A stretch of DNA of 64,000 nucleotides from Halisarca cf. caerulea (GCA_963170055.1 CAUJGJ010000087.1:1674101-1738100); one strand, 5' to 3'. Counted from the stretch's first letter, positions 11,644 through 23,873 are shown. The notes: a model not told the origin generated them from the letters alone. Translations and numbers: made by a program.

Positions 11644-12521
11644 GCCGGCAGGTTATGTCCAATTTGGACATAAAACAAAATGGGAGACAGTATTGAAACA
11701 CTGAAACAACCCCCCCCCCCCTTGATTTTGGCCAAAACGAGATATACAGTCCTGGAATATGCTTAAACAAGAGCAAGGCCATATCTATACTTTGCATCTG
11801 AGAAGATTAGAGGCTAATCCAGTACTTGATGGATTGTCTTTGTGTATCTTTCGCTAGGTCTACATGAAAACACAAAGATTGCAAATTCTGGCCGTAGAAT
11901 CGGGGTTACTGTACACAAGTGTAGGCTCAAAATGTGCAGCAAAGTGTAAACTTACTCAATGGAAAAATGACTTTCGCTGCTCCATTCCACGGCTTCAATA
12001 GTTGAAGTTATCCACAACAAAAACCGAGAAAATGCCCATGTGGTCACTCAGGATATCAAGGTATCAGGGTATCATGGAATCTTATTTTACCTGGGGAACC
12101 GTTAGCCAAGGGCTACTATAAATGGCACCCAGAAAGAAAAGAAAAGAAGACATAGAACAAATGGAGCAACGTATGAAGATTCAATTTTTGATTCTGAGGG
12201 TTTGGTCCTTTATGAATAATCTGTGAAAGTTTCAAATTCAAAAGCTAAACATTTTCCGACCGGGATTTCATTTGAAATTTCCTTGTGCAGCCTTATTCCT
12301 TCTTTGTTGGGTAACAGATGCTGTCAAAAGGCAATATAGATTAGGCTCGGGTCTATATCAGATACAAAATAGACATGGTCGAGTATTAGTCCAAGCGTCA
12401 CTTAGCGCTGTACAATTCTTAATGACAGAAACAAGTATATCATTTTCAGTGCTTTGATAAGGTCCACCATTTTTATTATAATACTCTCGTTTATGTCCTA
12501 ATCACCCATAACATACCTGCG
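11644..12521. mobile_element. MITE family B copy
   Basis: Left end CGGCAGGTTATGTCC (about 11645) and right end CCATAACATACCTGCG (to 12521). The left arm (atttggacataaaacaaaatgg, agatatacagtcctggaatatgctta) matches the copy beginning at 59783. No coding capacity. Confidence 0.65.
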
Positions 12522-12585
12522 TGAGTATTATAATATTACTTTTGTTATACATACATGCAATCCAAATTTGCTAACACACAAGTAG

Positions 12586-12865
12586 CAGGGTTCTATCCAG
12601 TGGGGGGGGGCGGGGGGGAAGCTTCCACCCCAAGCTCCCTAGCTTCCACCCCCAAAAAATTCCAACTGCAATACAAATTACTATGGAGTAGGCCCTACTT
12701 GAGTGTCAAAGTTTACCTTGAATGGTCTAATTATAAAATGGCCTCAAATGCAACATCATATAACCTAAAAACCCAAATTTCCCCTAGGGAGGCATGCCTC
12801 CAGATCCCTCTAGTTAAGTACTATGTATACTCCTGCACTCCATAGTATATGTATATGGGCATGCA

Positions 12866-12903
<38 letters not shown>

Positions 12904-13349
12904 TACACACACGTGTGCACATGTATACACACAGGCACTCATTGTATTAGAAGGCCCTACTTGAGTGTGAAAATTGGCCTTGAATGGTCTAAAATGGCCT
13001 CACATGCAACATTATCTCACCTACAAACTCAAATTTTCCCTGGGGGGGCATGCCCCCCCAGACTCTCCTAGTTTCATATATTATATATACCCCTGCACTC
13101 CATATACATATCTGCATATACCTCTATTATCACTGTACTGCATGTGTTTTATAGATGTCAGGATACCACATATACATACATGTACCTGCGCCCCTACTAT
13201 ACTTTGTAATCACCCCCTCCCCCCCCCATCACCCTGCTATATACATACAATACACGCATCAAATCTATGTGTATATCTTGCGCGGCAGTCATTCACTGTA
13301 ATACTCAAGCCGGCTTCCCCCCCAAATTTTAATCCTAGATAGAACCCTG
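12586..13349. mobile_element. CAGGGTTCTATCC element inserted in the receptor tail at 13.3 kb
   Basis: TIRs CAGGGTTCTATCCAG (12586) and CTAGATAGAACCCTG (to 13349) with a 5-bp direct repeat AGTAG on both sides. Contains two copies of a 'cctacttgagtgt...ccttgaatggtct' segment, a short (CA)n at 12869-12899 and C-runs. It abuts the last exon of the receptor gene at 13237-14866 and supplies its stop codon. Confidence 0.75.
12869..12899. repeat. Short (CA)n tract
   Basis: About 31 bp of CA within the 12586-13349 element. Confidence 0.9.
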
Positions 13350-14718
13350 AGTAGTCATGCATGAAAAAAGAAACACAAGTGCGAGCATATTCTGTGCTAT
13401 CAATCTTCTCAGTATATTCACACTTACAGCAGGAAAGCTTGACAATGATAGCTACAACCAACACCACAATGAGAACCACGGGTATGAGCAGTACCAGAGC
13501 TGCTAAACAAGCAAGATTGGATTCTGATGTAGTATCAGCATTCCCTGCTGAGCAATCTGCATAGATTTAGAAAAAAATTCTCCCACAGTAAAGATGATGG
13601 GGAACTTCATGCATGTTTCCAAATTCATATCCAGTGTAATCTGAAGAAAATTCTTGAAATTACACTTAATTCCAAGAATGTCACACACAATCCATCAAAC
13701 TTCATTTATACACACATCAATCGTTCCATGGGAATTTTACAGTAAAACATTCACGTTGGAAGCTATACAAAACAGCTTTTAAGTTGAACAAATTCAACTT
13801 TGTTTTATGATAAAATGATACACTGCACGAAGACCAGAGAAGTACTGACTACAAGATCACCCTGTTAAGAATGTTTGGAAAAATAATAATGTTAGTATAT
13901 TTAATTTTATAATGTACTTGAAAATCTATTATACTAATGTATTCAAAATTATACTATATTAATGTACATACATTACTAATGTACCAAATATTTGAGGAGC
14001 TCAATTTTTTGTGGTTGGCTACTCTTGAAATATTCGCAAAAATAACATTGATGTGATTTTATTTCAGTTTCTACCAACCAAACTCGATGTGCACCATGCT
14101 ACACAAGTTTTATGCTCCAGCGCTCATCCTCGGAAAATGCAAAGTTAAGCTCCTTGAAATTTTAGCACTATTCAGTATACTTTATATTGAAATCAATTTG
14201 AATGATGCTATAACAATAATAATATTGGTCTTATGTAATATAATTAATGTAAAAACATTAAATAAGCAAAAATTATATGTGACATCTTCACCTGTTGACA
14301 CAGTGGCATTTTTGCGTTCATTATTCTTGAGGTAGGTACACTGAACAGTTGCTCCATTGTCAGCTGCCGTAATCCCATGAATAGTGATGTTAGAGGATTG
14401 AGTGAAACGACTTTGGTCTGGACTGGTTATCCTTTCATTTTGTTTGGCTAGAAAAAATCCACTTGAGTACAACAAATTATTAACTTTAATTCCACGCAAA
14501 CCATGAATTGCCCACTGTACTGTAAAGCCTGTCCTATTTATGCTACAAGCAAAGGTTTGTTGACCACCACAGTCCGGTGAGATTCTAACCACTTGTGTCA
14601 GAGCTCCTGATCACAACAAATAAACATAACAAAACCATTTCTCAACCATTACACTTGCATACCAAAAAGAGCACTACCTGTGAGGGATAACGTACACACA
14701 CGATCGCACGCATGCACG

Positions 14719-14797
<79 letters not shown>

Positions 14798-14866
14798 CAT
14801 CATATACTCACCTAGTATACTGTAGAGGAAAAGGGCAAGAGAAATAACATTTCGACACAACCACAT
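13237..14866 (-). CDS. Ig-domain type I membrane receptor, subfamily 1 (3 exons)
   Basis: Hand-spliced exons: 14812-14866 (signal peptide MWLCRNVISLALFLYSIL), 14292-14606 (Ig) and 13237-13556 (TM and tail). All junctions are phase 1 with GTGAG/AG borders and the total of 690 nt is in frame for 229 residues. The V-like Ig domain (residues about 19-123) shows SPDCGGQQTFACS, VQWAI and DNGATVQC as the two disulphide cysteines and the core Trp. The TM helix is near residues 138-162, preceded by DCS and followed by CCKCEY. There is no FN3 domain. The last 37 or so residues and the stop codon at 13237 come from the adjoining 12586-13349 transposon, replacing the YEQV...NPAY tail of relatives. Likely a surface recognition protein; ligand unknown. 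Confidence 0.7.
13557..14291. other. Intron of the receptor gene
   Basis: AT-rich spacer between the TM exon and the Ig exon, with no FN3-like exon. Ends in a TTTCTAAATCTATGCAG acceptor on the minus strand. Confidence 0.5.
14699..14793. repeat. (CA)n microsatellite in first intron
   Basis: GCAC/CA tract of about 95 bp lying just inside the donor of the signal-peptide exon. Confidence 0.95.
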
Positions 14867-15057
14867 ATTCCCTGGGCTCTCTAGTTATACTATACACAGT
14901 TATGTGGAAAGCTATAACGGCTGTAACATAAATTATATTATTCTGTTTATAACATGTACGTGACAACTAATTTAAACACTGCATTAGACATATATACACA
15001 TAATATTATAATGTTATGAACTGACTGACTTGTTCTGTTTAAACTGTATGGCCTCTT

Positions 15058-15125
15058 CACCCAAACAACTCCATATAAGGTTTCAAGTCATTGTAAACAT
15101 TGAATAGTAACAGAGCTTGCTGTTG
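15058..15125 (-). promoter_or_regulatory. Conserved upstream block of the receptor gene
   Basis: Closely matches 957-1030 (cccaaacaactccatat, aggtttcaagt, attgtaaacattgaa, taacagagcttgct) and lies about 190 bases upstream of the ATG at 14866. Candidate proximal promoter by position and conservation only. Confidence 0.4.
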
Positions 15126-15448
15126 TTATAAATTAGCAGAGTAATATAATACTAATTGTATACTAATTGAAAAAGACTTCAAGTTGCATTCATAGGACAT
15201 ACAGTATAGCAGGCTAAAGGAAGCTGCAGCTGCCTGTAAGTGGTGGCCATATGCATCTCAGCCTGCTTGCATGATAGCATGCAGTTACCACTTTAATTGA
15301 TATATCTATGATATAACCAGGAGATGCATAATTTTCAAAGGCTATTAAGTGATAAGACTATTGACCCTGCCTGCCCCAGCATTTCCTCCAGCCCTGTACA
15401 TACACACACTGCAAGCAATAATAACACAAGAAAAATTTGATTAGAGCA

Positions 15449-15688
15449 GCCATTTTGTTGCGCTAACACCGTACTGGTTGAATATCTCAGTAATTTCCAG
15501 TATAACTAATATTTTATAAGGCTGTATCTTAGAAAGTACAGAACATAGTATGTCCAAACTTCATTAAAGAATTCGATTGTGTTGTATCTTGCTATAGGTA
15601 ACAAATTAGTACAAATTCGAAATCGCGTCAAAATGCGAACCCATACTGCAAAAGCCACTTCATGGCCTAAATAACCTTAAAGAGTTAA
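15449..15688 (-). mobile_element. Truncated piggyBac-like MITE
   Basis: Reverse complement of about 44682-44925: shared landmarks are gctaacaccgta, ctcagtaatttccagt, ataaggctgtatcttagaaagtacagaacat and gccacttcatggcct, ending in a TTAA at 15685. Only one end is preserved. Confidence 0.6.
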
Positions 15689-15991
15689 TTTAGGAGTATG
15701 TGCTAACTCAGGTATTTTAAGGTCCACTAACGTTTTCTTTCATTTCAGAAATCAATAGTATAATCTGAAACACGAAGAATGATAGCCATCTTGGTGGGAT
15801 GCGAGCCAAAAAAAACAATTATGCGTGGCTGTTTCCTGTCTTCCAGTTTGAAAGTTGGTAGAAGGTGGTGACATGACAGTAGGCGGACGTAATTAAGTAC
15901 ACTACATGAATTGGAGCAAAAAAGAAATCAGCGTGCTCTGCAATACCTTGCCATATGATCAAGGCGAATCTTCTTTCATGCCTAACTAACC

Positions 15992-16925
15992 TCAGGTAGG
16001 ATAGATGCAAACTCAGCCAGAAAGAGGGTGTGTTGGTTTTAAAGGAATGTTATAAAAAAGTGTCACATTTGCTAATTTTGCGTAAGTTGGTCATGTGCAG
16101 ACTTCATGAACGCGGACTGGATAATTCGTTTTCTTCTTGTTTTGTTCTTTCTCAATCTTGTGAAAGCTTAACATCACCGTAAATTAAGAAAATCGATAAC
16201 CGAAACAGGAAAAAGTTTGCTGGAAAGTAGAATGTATTGCAACATCAAGAGCAAAGTCACCTGACATTGGCATGACTTGCAGATGACATAAGCTCGAGGA
16301 CCAATTTTCTTTGCAAAAGGCGGTCTACTCAGCGGTGCTTTGTAGCTCTGAAACTTTACAAGGTTGTTGACAAAGGGCAATACTAAGTTCTCACTGTATG
16401 GCTTGTTGATACATTGCTCCGTTCATTTTATGTGCAGGTGTTTTGTATGTGTGTCTTCTTGAAAACTATAAAAACCTGCGCATAACAGGAACAAAGACGA
16501 ATTCCAAGAAGCCATATGGTGAAAAGTTAGTTACCGGCTGAAAGGGTTGGCTACGCTAGACCCCCACCCCCTAGTCTGGCTGAAAGGGCTGGCTATGCTA
16601 GACCCCCCTAGTCTAGCTGAAAGGGTTGGCAAATTTCGTAGGAACCTTTTGAAGTGAAAATTGTATCACAGTGCTACCTTTTAGTAGACTGCCTTTTGGA
16701 AAGGAGTTGTATTCATATACTTTTGAATCTGCCGATTTATTCCCTGAGTAAGATCTTTGAGAACGTTTTGAGTGCAGAAGTGTACAAATATAATGTAAAA
16801 GTATTGTACAGTGCCTTTGTTTTTCTCACACAACGAAACAGGAAAGAAAAAATGGGGTGTATTTATGGTAAAGTCTATCGGCCTCCCTTTTGTTCTATGT
16901 GCAAAATGCACATAACTCACCTTGG
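15992..16925. mobile_element. Probable family-B-related element
   Basis: Left end CAGGTAGGATAGATGCAAACTCAGCC followed by aaaggaatgtt...tgtcacatttgc is the reverse complement of the right part of the copies ending at 27.9 and 35.1 kb. The right end GTGCAAAATGCACATAACTCACCTTGG resembles the 62123 terminus. Includes gtgaaaagttag motifs near 16520 typical of this family. Boundaries are approximate and the 123-codon frame at 16654-17025 is not supported as a gene. Confidence 0.4.
16535..16632. repeat. Short tandem repeat
   Basis: ctgaaagggttggctacgctagacccccaccccctagtctgg is repeated about two and a half times with a unit near 40-45 bp. Confidence 0.7.
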
Positions 16926-17898
16926 ACATTGCAATGCTCACGACAAACGCAAAATTGCATGGCCTGCGGACTTTTCGTTGGTGAGGGCTACCAAAGTATC
17001 TGAGTTGATATTAGCTGCTGCTTAACTAAACGTTCTTTAACTTCTTTGTGATGTTTAGGCTATATCCTAGGTTTTTAGGTTGTCATGAAGGACATTTTGC
17101 ACTTGCACTTGGATTAACCCAAACCCAAGTGAACACCAGACTATTACTCAATTGCTCAGTTCTCCATTCTTTGAGATTGGAGTGTGTGAAATAGTATCTA
17201 AGGTAGACATACTACATCATTCAGCAATGCATCTGTGGTACATAATAATAGTTCGTATGCTAAGCCTTGTTAACAATGGATAAGTCTAACTTTTCACTGT
17301 GGATGACCATGATAGCTCCTTCCTTTCGTTTTATGTGCACGTGTGTTCGTAGTTTACTTCTCTCCAATAACTACAAAAAGCTGTACATCTCAAGAACAAG
17401 CAATCATGTCAAAATCGCTCACGTGAAAAGTTAGATAAAGATGCTAGGAAACTTTCCATGTAGAAATCATAGCACTTTGTCGTTGTTTAGAACTCCACCT
17501 TCTTACTAAAGCCGAATTTCCAGGGTTTGGATAATGTTTTTTTTCTACATTTGAAGAATGAGTTATCAACAATCAAACTTCAGAAAAATAATTAGAAATG
17601 CTGCTGTAGCATACTGTTTATTTGTTTATGTTGCTTACTCTTCATGTAGGGAGAAAATTGGGGTGTGTTCACGACCAACTTTGTCGGCGGCCATCTTGTC
17701 TCAGGCTCGCTGTGCACATAAATTCCCTGTATACTTGAAAGTGAAATCAGTTGCCAATGGCTGAAGATGCAGGAACACCAAAAGGGTTGGTAAACTGGTA
17801 AAAAGGTTAGACTAGAATTCATGGGTGGGACCTAGCAGCTCCTTACAAACCCCAAATGCCTAAATGGGCCGTACCAGTAAAAATGCCAACGGTCACAA
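16926..17898. other. Repeat-derived sequence without gene
   Basis: 17283-17440 carries the ctaacttttcac...gtgaaaagttag inverted pair around a ttttatgtgcacgtgt core, as in the family B/F elements at 16.4 and 62.4 kb. No gene. Confidence 0.4.
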
Positions 17899-19070
17899 TC
17901 GCATGTGGGACATGTCCATAAACTTGAAATCTCAATGGAGGCGCTAATCAGAAAGAATTTCGCGACTTTAGATGGGTTCGCTACGAAATGTCATGTGACC
18001 AGCCCGTGACTTAGGAAAATGTTGCTGTGCACGTAAAGATTCCAAAACAGCCTTACATGATGTTAAAACTGTAAGATCGACAATTATTCCAGTCAAACGG
18101 CCTTCGGCTACAGTGAATCCTAGTCTCGCGTCTCCAGCCCCTTTCCGTTGACGACATCATAAAAATTCGACAAAATCTCTAACAACATCAAGGAGAAAGA
18201 GGCTGGCTATGCGAAACTAAGTGAATCTTAAGCCTTCGATCAAATTTGAATATGTCAGTAACTTTCTGGTCTGGCTTACCTAGCTTGAGTTTCTTCGATC
18301 TTTTCTCCTTCCGAAAAACATCTTCGAAAGCGATTCGGTTCGTATACAAATGCGACCAAAGCAGAATTCAAAGAGCTATTCGACGGCGAAAGGTTATGTA
18401 TCAAAGATCAAAGGTACAAAAAAGAAGAGACTTCGTCTGTATTCCACTTCACTTGCTACTTGACGCGACTTTTAGGTGACGTCACTTTCCATATCATGCG
18501 ACGGTCATGTGACAAAATGGCTACCAGCTAGTTCTAGGCTAGTCAAAACTTTAATGGCTGGGCGGCAGTGGGAAAAAGCCTATTGGCATACTTTTTTACA
18601 TTTATTGGCTGTATTATAGGATAATAAATAACTTCCATGTTGGGGATTTTGATTCATTGCCCGATTCAGACGTTACAGGCGAAAAGGTGAGCTAACATGG
18701 TATGAAATTGTGGTTTTTGCCGTTTTTCTCTAAAACTCTTAGAGATATTTAAATCCCCAACATGGAAGTTTTAGATACTTAGGTAAGGAACCTGTATACC
18801 AACATTTGTGCCCTTGGCTTTGAAGCTGCACTGCCGCCCAGCCGTTTTTCGTGTTTTTATATGTTTGAGGAGAATGCGCATACATTCCAAGGAACGTAGA
18901 AAATTCTTTCAAGTTTGACATCGAACGAAAGGTAATGCAGCCATCTACACAATGGTATTAGTTGTTAGAAGATAGCGCGTATTTGTAGTAAGAAATAAAA
19001 CTAAAAAGTGAAGACAAATTTTCTGATCACTGAAGCCATACAAGTGTCCGTGGACATGTTCCACATGCGA
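17899..19070. mobile_element. MITE family C copy
   Basis: Ends TCGCATGTGGGACATGTCCA (17899-17918) and TGGACATGTTCCACATGCGA (19051-19070). The internal hairpin AACTTCCATGTTGGGGATTT (about 18631) / AAATCCCCAACATGGAAGTT (about 18750) parallels the one in 8231-9460. The right 80 bases (aaaagtg...gaagccat..caagtg) also match that copy. Confidence 0.7.
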
Positions 19071-19406
19071 TGTTCAACACTATAAGCAAAACACAATCTT
19101 CCATGCATGGCAAGGTTGTGTACATAGTGAGTTCAAACCCAAAGGTGAAGTAAAGAAACCTTTCCTTGGAGATTCTACGTAATATGTGTTGCACCCAAAA
19201 GGAACTCATCACATGCGAGCATGTGACAAACCAACAGTGATGACAGCAAACACCACTATACATCTGCTGTATAGTACCAATAAAAAATCCTTATACAAGA
19301 CACATGTACAGATACGCATGCTTTCAGTCAACTCTATAGCATAATTAAAAGTCTGCCACACTCATTTCTAGGACAACAGATCATGCAGATCATGTGACAT
19401 TCTCAC

Positions 19407-19478
19407 CTATTGACACAGTTACAGTCTTAGACTTGCACCAGCGATATTTCTTGCCAATGAGGTAGGTACACCTAGGCA
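19407..19478 (-). pseudogene. 3' end of a subfamily-1 Ig exon
   Basis: Minus-strand frame CTYLIGKKYRWCKSKTVTVSIG followed by a GTGAGAATG donor equals the end of the Ig exons at 14292 and 21040. The adjoining intron (gacaacagatcatg...gatcatgtgacat) matches that next to 21040. The rest of the exon is lost at a small hairpin element inserted at 19479. Confidence 0.65.
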
Positions 19479-19591
19479 AGTTGGACTGAGTGCACACTAT
19501 GCAAATTCCTATATCCCGCAACACATATGTACTTTTAATGTGCTGCACATGTGGGATGTAGAAATTTGCACAGTGTGCACTCAGTCCAACT
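19479..19591. mobile_element. 113-bp hairpin MITE
   Basis: AGTTGGACTGAGTGCACACTATGCAAATTCCTATATCCC pairs with its inverted copy ending at 19591. A second copy is at 46534-46621. It truncates the Ig exon fragment next to it. Confidence 0.75.
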
Positions 19592-20165
19592 AAACTCTGT
19601 CTAGCCCTATACCCGTCTAGCCTCATGCATGTGTAGCCCTATCTCGTCTAGCTCTATGCCTGTCTTGCCCTTTGCCCACCTAGCCCTGTACCAGTTTTGC
19701 AACTTAACCTTGTTCCAAGTGTTTTTGGAGAATCCTTTTTAGGGGCTGCCGCAGGCAGCCCCCATATTGTTTTCATTTGGACTTCCGGTGTAACGCTCGT
19801 CCGATATATATATATATATATATATATAATATGAATTTGAAGAGAAGTCTTTTAATAGAGAATTTATATACTAGTAATAGTGAAGTATAAATTTATACAG
19901 GAATGAGTTACAGGAATTGTTTTGAAAACAATTGCCAAATATGGCAATTGTTTTCAAAACAATCGTCCAGTTACAATAAACAGTATGTTCAATGAATGTT
20001 CAGCTGTGCACTTACACTCCAATGCTTTGCAAGTGATTCGAGTGCGTGGGGCTGAAGCCCCCACGAGTTTTTAACTCGAATTACTTGTTTGATAATGGCT
20101 TTTTGCACGATCCTGTGTCAATCCTTCATCCTTTTACCATTTTAAAATGTTTTTTGTACACCCTT
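19592..20165. other. Small palindromes and low-complexity DNA, no gene
   Basis: Contains tagccctat-type short repeats (19600-19690), a GGGGCTGCC-GCA-GGCAGCCCC hairpin near 19742, an (AT)n tract at 19806-19828 and the 48-bp palindrome at 19916. No gene was recognised. Confidence 0.5.
19916..19963. repeat. 48-bp perfect palindrome
   Basis: ATTGTTTTGAAAACAATTGCCA and its exact reverse complement are separated by four bases; the arms themselves contain nested palindromes. Confidence 0.8.
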
Positions 20166-20229
20166 GTATATATATATAATATATATTATATATATATTGT
20201 ATATATATTATATATATATATATATATTA

Positions 20230-20281
<52 letters not shown>
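20166..20281. repeat. (TA)n microsatellite
   Basis: About 115 bp of TATATA with a few interruptions. Confidence 0.95.
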
Positions 20282-20284
<3 letters not shown>

Positions 20285-20630
20285 AAATTATTATTGTAAG
20301 TCACTTTATAAAGCACATGTGCACATTGGGAAATGCATCTGCATTTAACAGCTTATGCTAGTGAGTGTCTTATAGTAATAATATAATTATATTTAGTTAT
20401 TATAATTATTAGTATTATACTTTATTCCAAGTGTATATCAGACTTTGTACGATTATATTATCCAAAAGTATAAGATGCACACTCACAGGTCTAAGTAACA
20501 TACATGTGACTAAACAATAAAATGTGTTACAGTACTGCAATGCAGCATGAAATTCCCCCTCTGAACTCCATCATAGTGGACTATTTTATGCTGGATTTTC
20601 AGTCATTGAAATGTTGTGGCCTTTGTTCCT

Positions 20631-22304
20631 TCATGCAACTTGTTCATAAGTGTTTTCTTCCTTCGAAGACGAATTTTGTTGAGGAACTTTAGTACAGCAG
20701 CGTCTTGCTACAAGGACGGCAACCACTACACTGATCATATTGATCAACAGCAGAACTACTGATGGAATTAGGCCAACTAGAACATAACTGGTAGATGCTA
20801 TGGTGACTGATTCTGTTGGATTTGCAGAATACTGCCCTGAACAGTCACCTACATGCATTCAACAGTGACAACAGAAAACATTTGATTCACTAAACCAGCC
20901 ATATACCATATAAAATGCTTGTACCTGATACATGTACAGAAAGGCATGCACGTTAGCTTTCAGGCAGCCCTAATTCAAAGTCCACAGCACTCATTCCCTT
21001 GACAACAGATCATGTATGCAGATCATGTGACATCCTCACCTACTGACACAGTTACAGTCTTAAACTTGATTCTTAGACTACCATTTCTCTTGAAGTAGGT
21101 ACACTTAACAGTTCCTCCACTATCTGCTGCGCAGGTATGTTATGTCCGATTTCTGGACATAAAACAAAATGGCCGACGTACTCAAGGTACCATATATTTT
21201 CGCTTAATTCTTTGTCTAAATGTAGGTGGACTTTCCAAAAATAGCAGAAACAGCATCTGTCCCATATATACTTGGCTTCGAAAGCGACAAAAGTTTGCTA
21301 TAACCTCTACAAATCACGTGTAGTTAGTTTTCTCTGCACCATACGAAAATATTTCAAAAGGCAAAAAGGCGGTGGTTAGGATCTCGGATTTTGGACACGA
21401 AAATAGGTTCAAATGAAAGCACAGATTGAAAACTTACTAAATCGAATCTTGGGCAATGATGCTCCACTCGACGGCTGTTATGTCCAGTGGTTTCTGCCCG
21501 AAAACAAGGTTCCTGCTCACAAGACGTTGGACATAAACCGAAGGGAACAACGCACATTGCTCCAAGATTCGATTCTGAGGGTTTGGTCCTTTAGTAACAA
21601 CATATTACAGTTTCAAAGCTAAAAGCCGAGATCTCTACCACCGCCTTTTTCAATGAAATTTTCCTGTCGATCACAATTGCCTTTCCAGGTTGAGTCACGA
21701 ATCGTCACGTGTTTCACAAACGTCTTTCTCGTATACTCACGTATACGTTCCGCTTGTACATGACATCATCGCCAAAACAAACTACAAGTGCATGACAAAC
21801 CCAAACAGTGCTCACTATAATGAAATTCATTGTATGAAGCCAGATAACATCGCGCTTTTGGCTGGATTGTGACATAACACACCTGCGTGCTGTAAACCCA
21901 CTGATGGTGATGGTAGAGGATGACATGTAATTCATCACGTCTGGACTGGTTATCCTTTCATTAAGCACAGGTAGTTCAAATCCACTTGAGTAAGTTATAT
22001 TATTAGTTTTAATTCCATGCAAACCTTGAAGTGTCCAAAATACTGGAGTCCTATCCTTCTCCGCAGTACAAGTAAAGGTTTGCTGATCACCACAGTCCAG
22101 TGAGACTGTACCCTCAGGTGTCAGAGCTCCTGAAACAAATAGAAACAACTCTCTACAGCACTACTTAAACACTTACATAGTAGTGTATATATACCTATAA
22201 ACTCCTGCACTCAGTCACTTTGTATACTCACCCACTACCCTGTACATGTACAGGAAAAGACCTAAAGAGATCATAGCATTTCCACACAACCAAATTTTCC
22301 ACAT
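20631..22304 (-). pseudogene. Subfamily-1 Ig receptor gene disrupted by a transposon in its Ig exon
   Basis: Exons: 22232-22304 (signal peptide MWKIWLCGNAMISLGLFLYM...), Ig exon 21040-22129 and TM/tail exon 20631-20848. The Ig exon is split by a 758-bp family B element (21130-21887) with a TGCTG duplication. Removing it and one TGCTG gives 237+90 nt, and the whole gene is then 618 nt in frame (205 residues) with the usual LDCGDQQTFTC, FWTLQG and DSGGTVKC Ig signature. The TM segment is YVLVGLIPSVVLLLINMISV. The tail reads ENTYEQVA then stop; the NPA motif of relatives lies just past the stop, after a 3-base change relative to the 38.7 kb gene. Probably inactive unless the element is spliced out. 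Confidence 0.7.
21130..21887. mobile_element. Family B MITE inside an Ig exon
   Basis: TIRs CGCAGGTATGTTATGTCC and GACATAACACACCTGCG, flanked by TGCTG at 21125-21129 and 21888-21892. The interior holds the ggcggtggtt...aaccaccgcc type hairpin (about 21368-21389 / 21632-21652), tttctggacataaaacaaaatgg and gacataaaccgaa...ggaacaacgcac motifs, which are also found at 12.1 and 60.15 kb. Confidence 0.85.
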
Positions 22305-23417
22305 TCTCTTTAGTTGATAATGTACATTATATCATTGCTTTTGTTCTTTACACCCTTTTATAATAATATATTTTGTAACAATTACAAATGACATTGTAAC
22401 TTGAATCTAAGGGTTTTGGTATACAGCAGGAAACCCAACATTTCAATTGACAATATACAAATATACTGCAAGTATGGCCGTTTTCACCCAAACAGCTCCT
22501 TAATTATGTTTCAAGTCACTGTGTAAACATGGAAAATTAACAGGTCATACGCTACCATTATAAGGCTGAGTGATATTGCAAATTGCTAATGGCACGTATT
22601 TATGACACACAGTCACTACAACCGATGATAGAATTCACAGCATAATGCTCGTGTAATACTATATATTATTATAGTGGACGGATTCTCATACTACTCGGCT
22701 GTGTATTAAAATTATGTCTGGGACCACAACATTTCATCACAAAATTAATTACAGTAACTTGAATGAATTAACTTAATGCACTGTGCACTGGAAATATTAT
22801 GCTCCTTGACGTCATAATAAATGGTGGAAAGGCACTACAATGAATGTTCAGCGGTTTTAGAGGTCTGAAACCAGATGCTAGGAAATCAAACAATTTGGAA
22901 TACTTTCCTTGATCAGATGATTCACCACACAATATGCTTTGCTCTATAGGACACAAAGTGGTACGGCATACTGGCACTTATGGTCTTGATAATAATTATT
23001 ATACACTTGCATGTCACAAAATGTTATACAATTTGGTTGTTGCATGCGCTTTAACTGGTCAGGACTAATTCAGGCCAACAATCACACCAGCTAAATGGAA
23101 TGCAATATTGCATGTTTTGGAAACTGCAACACCTGGTCCACACGCAATGGTACTAATCTATAATGACTATGTTCAAATTGGGGGATTTGATATTCATCAG
23201 TGTAGATACACACCATCTGAACACGAACACGATTCCAAGTAAAGAAAAATTACTTTGCACTGTTCAGTAATAGTTGCACAGTGTACATTGAACTACTGTA
23301 ACAATAAACAAGAGTTTGCAATGCACTAAGTTGACGTACCTCATGCTATCTCAATTTACTAGGTATATTACATTAGATCTTTTTAGTGTATACATGCATC
23401 CGCATACATGCGTATGC

Positions 23418-23419
<2 letters not shown>
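22305..23419. other. Upstream flank of the disrupted receptor, then nothing recognised
   Basis: 22488-22560 carries the conserved cacccaaacagctcc / tttcaagtcactgt upstream block. Beyond about 22600 I see no exon or repeat. Confidence 0.4.

Positions 23420-23480
<61 letters not shown>
23420..23480. repeat. (CA)n microsatellite
   Basis: Pure CA tract of about 61 bp. Confidence 0.95.
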
Positions 23481-23483
<3 letters not shown>

Positions 23484-23873
23484 AATGTGACAAATGCACA
23501 CATGCACAAAAAGGCACAAAATTTCTGCTTGATATGCAAATTCATGATGGGGGAGATAATACACACAAGGTGACATGAGAAAGAAGGTACAATGATTGTA
23601 AGTCAATAAAACGCATACTTGTATTTGAATAGAATTTAATTTAATATCATAATATTTGCAACAAGACTTAATTTGAAACTCAACACCATACCATCATCAA
23701 CTACAGAAGAAAAAAAAGAGAAGCGAAAATCCGCAACCAAACACAATTCTAACATTTTATATACCTCTTTTAATTTGATTGTCAACAATATTATAACGGT
23801 TGATGTAGTTGTATTTCAGCACGCGGAGTAGGTACAGTCCTCAGCAAATCTTCCTCATTGACAAGTCTTCTGA

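Noticed and set aside
16654..17025. 123-codon plus frame
   Set aside because: Lies across a family-B-like element; no domain, start context or splice support.
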